This document shows, in pieces, positions 63,191-64,000 of a stretch of DNA of 64,000 nucleotides (position 1 is its first letter; the number at the start of each line of letters is the position of its first letter). The notes under the pieces are model-generated. The model did no database searches and was not told the origin of the DNA. It worked only from the letters and a program-made list of their open reading frames with translations. A program made the translations under genes and the position numbers. This DNA comes from Acetobacter suratthaniensis (lineage in GTDB: Bacteria > Pseudomonadota > Alphaproteobacteria > Acetobacterales > Acetobacteraceae), in assembly GCF_017377745.1 (NCBI RefSeq), contig NZ_JAFVMG010000011.1:27082-91081 (forward strand), written 5' to 3'.

Positions 63191-63879
63191 TAGCCATGCA
63201 ACAGCCCTCCGCTGCTTCCCTATTACCAATTCCCGTTTTGTTCCCCATCGTGGAGCCAAGCGCGGCTAGGTTTGGCCGCCGAACGCCTGCCCCCCATGAC
63301 AGGCCCGCCGCGCTCCCTTCCTATACTCATGGGGGTAACCGGCGTGGGGCGGTTGTGTGGGAAATGTATACCCTTCCTTCAACGGAAGACCGGCTTAAAA
63401 ACGGTATCAGACTTTCTGATTGTTACCATGCCTTTGCGCTTCTTGATGATTGGATAGAAGACAATTTTAATGGCATGAGCCGAGCAATGTATGATTGTAT
63501 ATTTTCAGGATATATTCCGGAACGCGCCTTTTATTTTCCAGACAAAGTAAGGGGATTTTTGGGGCCTACAGATTTAGTGCCTGCACCTTTACAAGAGTTT
63601 GAACAATACCGTTATGCAATCTATCAAGACATAAAATCTCTTCTAAAAAGTGGGCGGATAACAGCTTACGGAAAAGAAAAAATTACGGATGAAAAATGGC
63701 AAATAATACCTTGCCAGTATTTTTCCCTTGAATGCGAAATATCGTTTCATAAAAACAAAGTCACCGTAGAAGGCGTAAGCTTCCTTGATGTGCGGATAAC
63801 CTGCCTTGAAGGCCTACCTATCTGGTGTGCCATGGTGGCCTACGGTGACCAAGAGCTAGGCTCAGGACCTATTAATTGA
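63187..63879 (+). CDS. hypothetical protein, possible recombination chimera
   Basis: 230 residues. The first 58 (MIAMQQPSAASLLPIPVLFP ... YTHGGNRRGAV) are proline- and alanine-rich in GC-rich DNA and coupled to the upstream gene. From about residue 60 the DNA becomes clearly AT-richer and the protein looks globular (LSDCYHAFALLDDWIEDNF, YRYAIYQDIKSLLKSGRITAYGKEK). The second part could be its own gene from the ATG at 63364. No family recognised. Confidence 0.55.
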   Translation: MIAMQQPSAASLLPIPVLFPIVEPSAARFGRRTPAPHDRPAALPSYTHGGNRRGAVVWEMYTLPSTEDRLKNGIRLSDCYHAFALLDDWIEDNFNGMSRAMYDCIFSGYIPERAFYFPDKVRGFLGPTDLVPAPLQEFEQYRYAIYQDIKSLLKSGRITAYGKEKITDEKWQIIPCQYFSLECEISFHKNKVTVEGVSFLDVRITCLEGLPIWCAMVAYGDQELGSGPIN

Positions 63880-63932
63880 TTGAACTGAGCGACAGGTTGT
63901 GATTCACAGGCTTGCCGATGGAAGGTGGGTCT

Positions 63933-63998
63933 ATGAGTGATGTGTTTATGCTGTCTGAGCGCTACGGCGTGTCGTCAGTTAAGCAGGATGATGATTGA
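63933..63998 (+). pseudogene. possible transposase N-terminal remnant
   Basis: A 21-codon frame starts MSDVFMLSE, which resembles the opening of IS5-type transposases common in acetic acid bacteria, then departs from that pattern (RYGVSSVKQDDD) and stops. GGAAGGTGG lies upstream. The window ends here, so the assignment is weak. Confidence 0.25.
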
Positions 63999-64000
63999 GA

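Overview
The window looks like the chromosome of an acetic acid bacterium (Acetobacteraceae, Acetobacter/Komagataeibacter-like). The evidence is high-GC coding sequence, the alphaproteobacterial order yebC-ruvCAB-ybgC-tolQRAB-pal-cpoB-tilS-ftsH-folP, and a his cluster with HisE and a HIT protein. The species call is inference from gene order and protein character; no database was searched.

Layout. (1) 1-13.2 kb, minus strand: envelope and DNA-repair housekeeping: yebC, ruvC-ruvA-ruvB, ybgC, the Tol-Pal system, tilS, ftsH and a left-truncated folP. secA (minus) stands just to the right. (2) 16.2-22.7 kb, plus strand: parvulin-type foldase, argJ, an RDD membrane protein, a large MscS-type channel and a 2OG-Fe(II) dioxygenase. 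(3) 22.7-29.3 kb: a 48-codon membrane protein, a small secreted protein, a CbpA/DnaJ-like chaperone (minus), ubiK-ybjN-like-proC-tetR-like, tRNA-Gln(TTG), an MFS exporter and the histone-like HU gene. (4) 30.1-38.0 kb, minus strand: a tightly overlapped operon with a NitT/TauT-type ABC importer, two SDR oxidoreductases, a creatininase-family amidohydrolase, two adjacent ureohydrolases and a LysR regulator. It is best read as uptake and hydrolysis of a guanidino compound and is the strongest candidate here for an undescribed pathway. (5) 38.2-39.2 kb: a membrane-anchored, XseA-like nuclease lacking the long XseB-binding coiled coil. (6) 39.4-48.0 kb: tRNA-Gly(GCC), nadE, hisB-hisH-GNAT-hisA-hisF-hisE-HIT, a nitroreductase and a UbiH/UbiM-type hydroxylase. 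(7) 48.1-49.8 kb: a DUF4186 protein, an AT-rich lipoprotein and an Ivy-type lysozyme inhibitor.

(8) 49.9-58.2 kb: a complete haem acquisition locus. It holds a TonB-dependent receptor, periplasmic binding protein, permease, ATPase and an IsdG-type monooxygenase on the minus strand. Divergently from two Fur-box-like sites lie a canonical haem oxygenase and a dedicated ExbB-ExbD-TonB set. The parts together cover outer-membrane uptake, inner-membrane import and ring opening. A small secreted protein made of 24-residue repeats follows.

(9) 58.8 kb to the right edge: a genomic island. Its left border is a 45-bp 3' fragment of a tRNA-Lys(CTT) gene. Behind it come a 9-bp iteron-like array, a decayed tyrosine integrase, a second tRNA-like fragment, a very AT-rich membrane/coiled-coil protein paired with an XRE repressor, a translationally coupled row of small genes (two with Tat-type signals, one frameshifted), a base-composition chimera and a possible IS remnant. 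The other end of the island, expected to carry the intact tRNA-Lys, lies outside the window.
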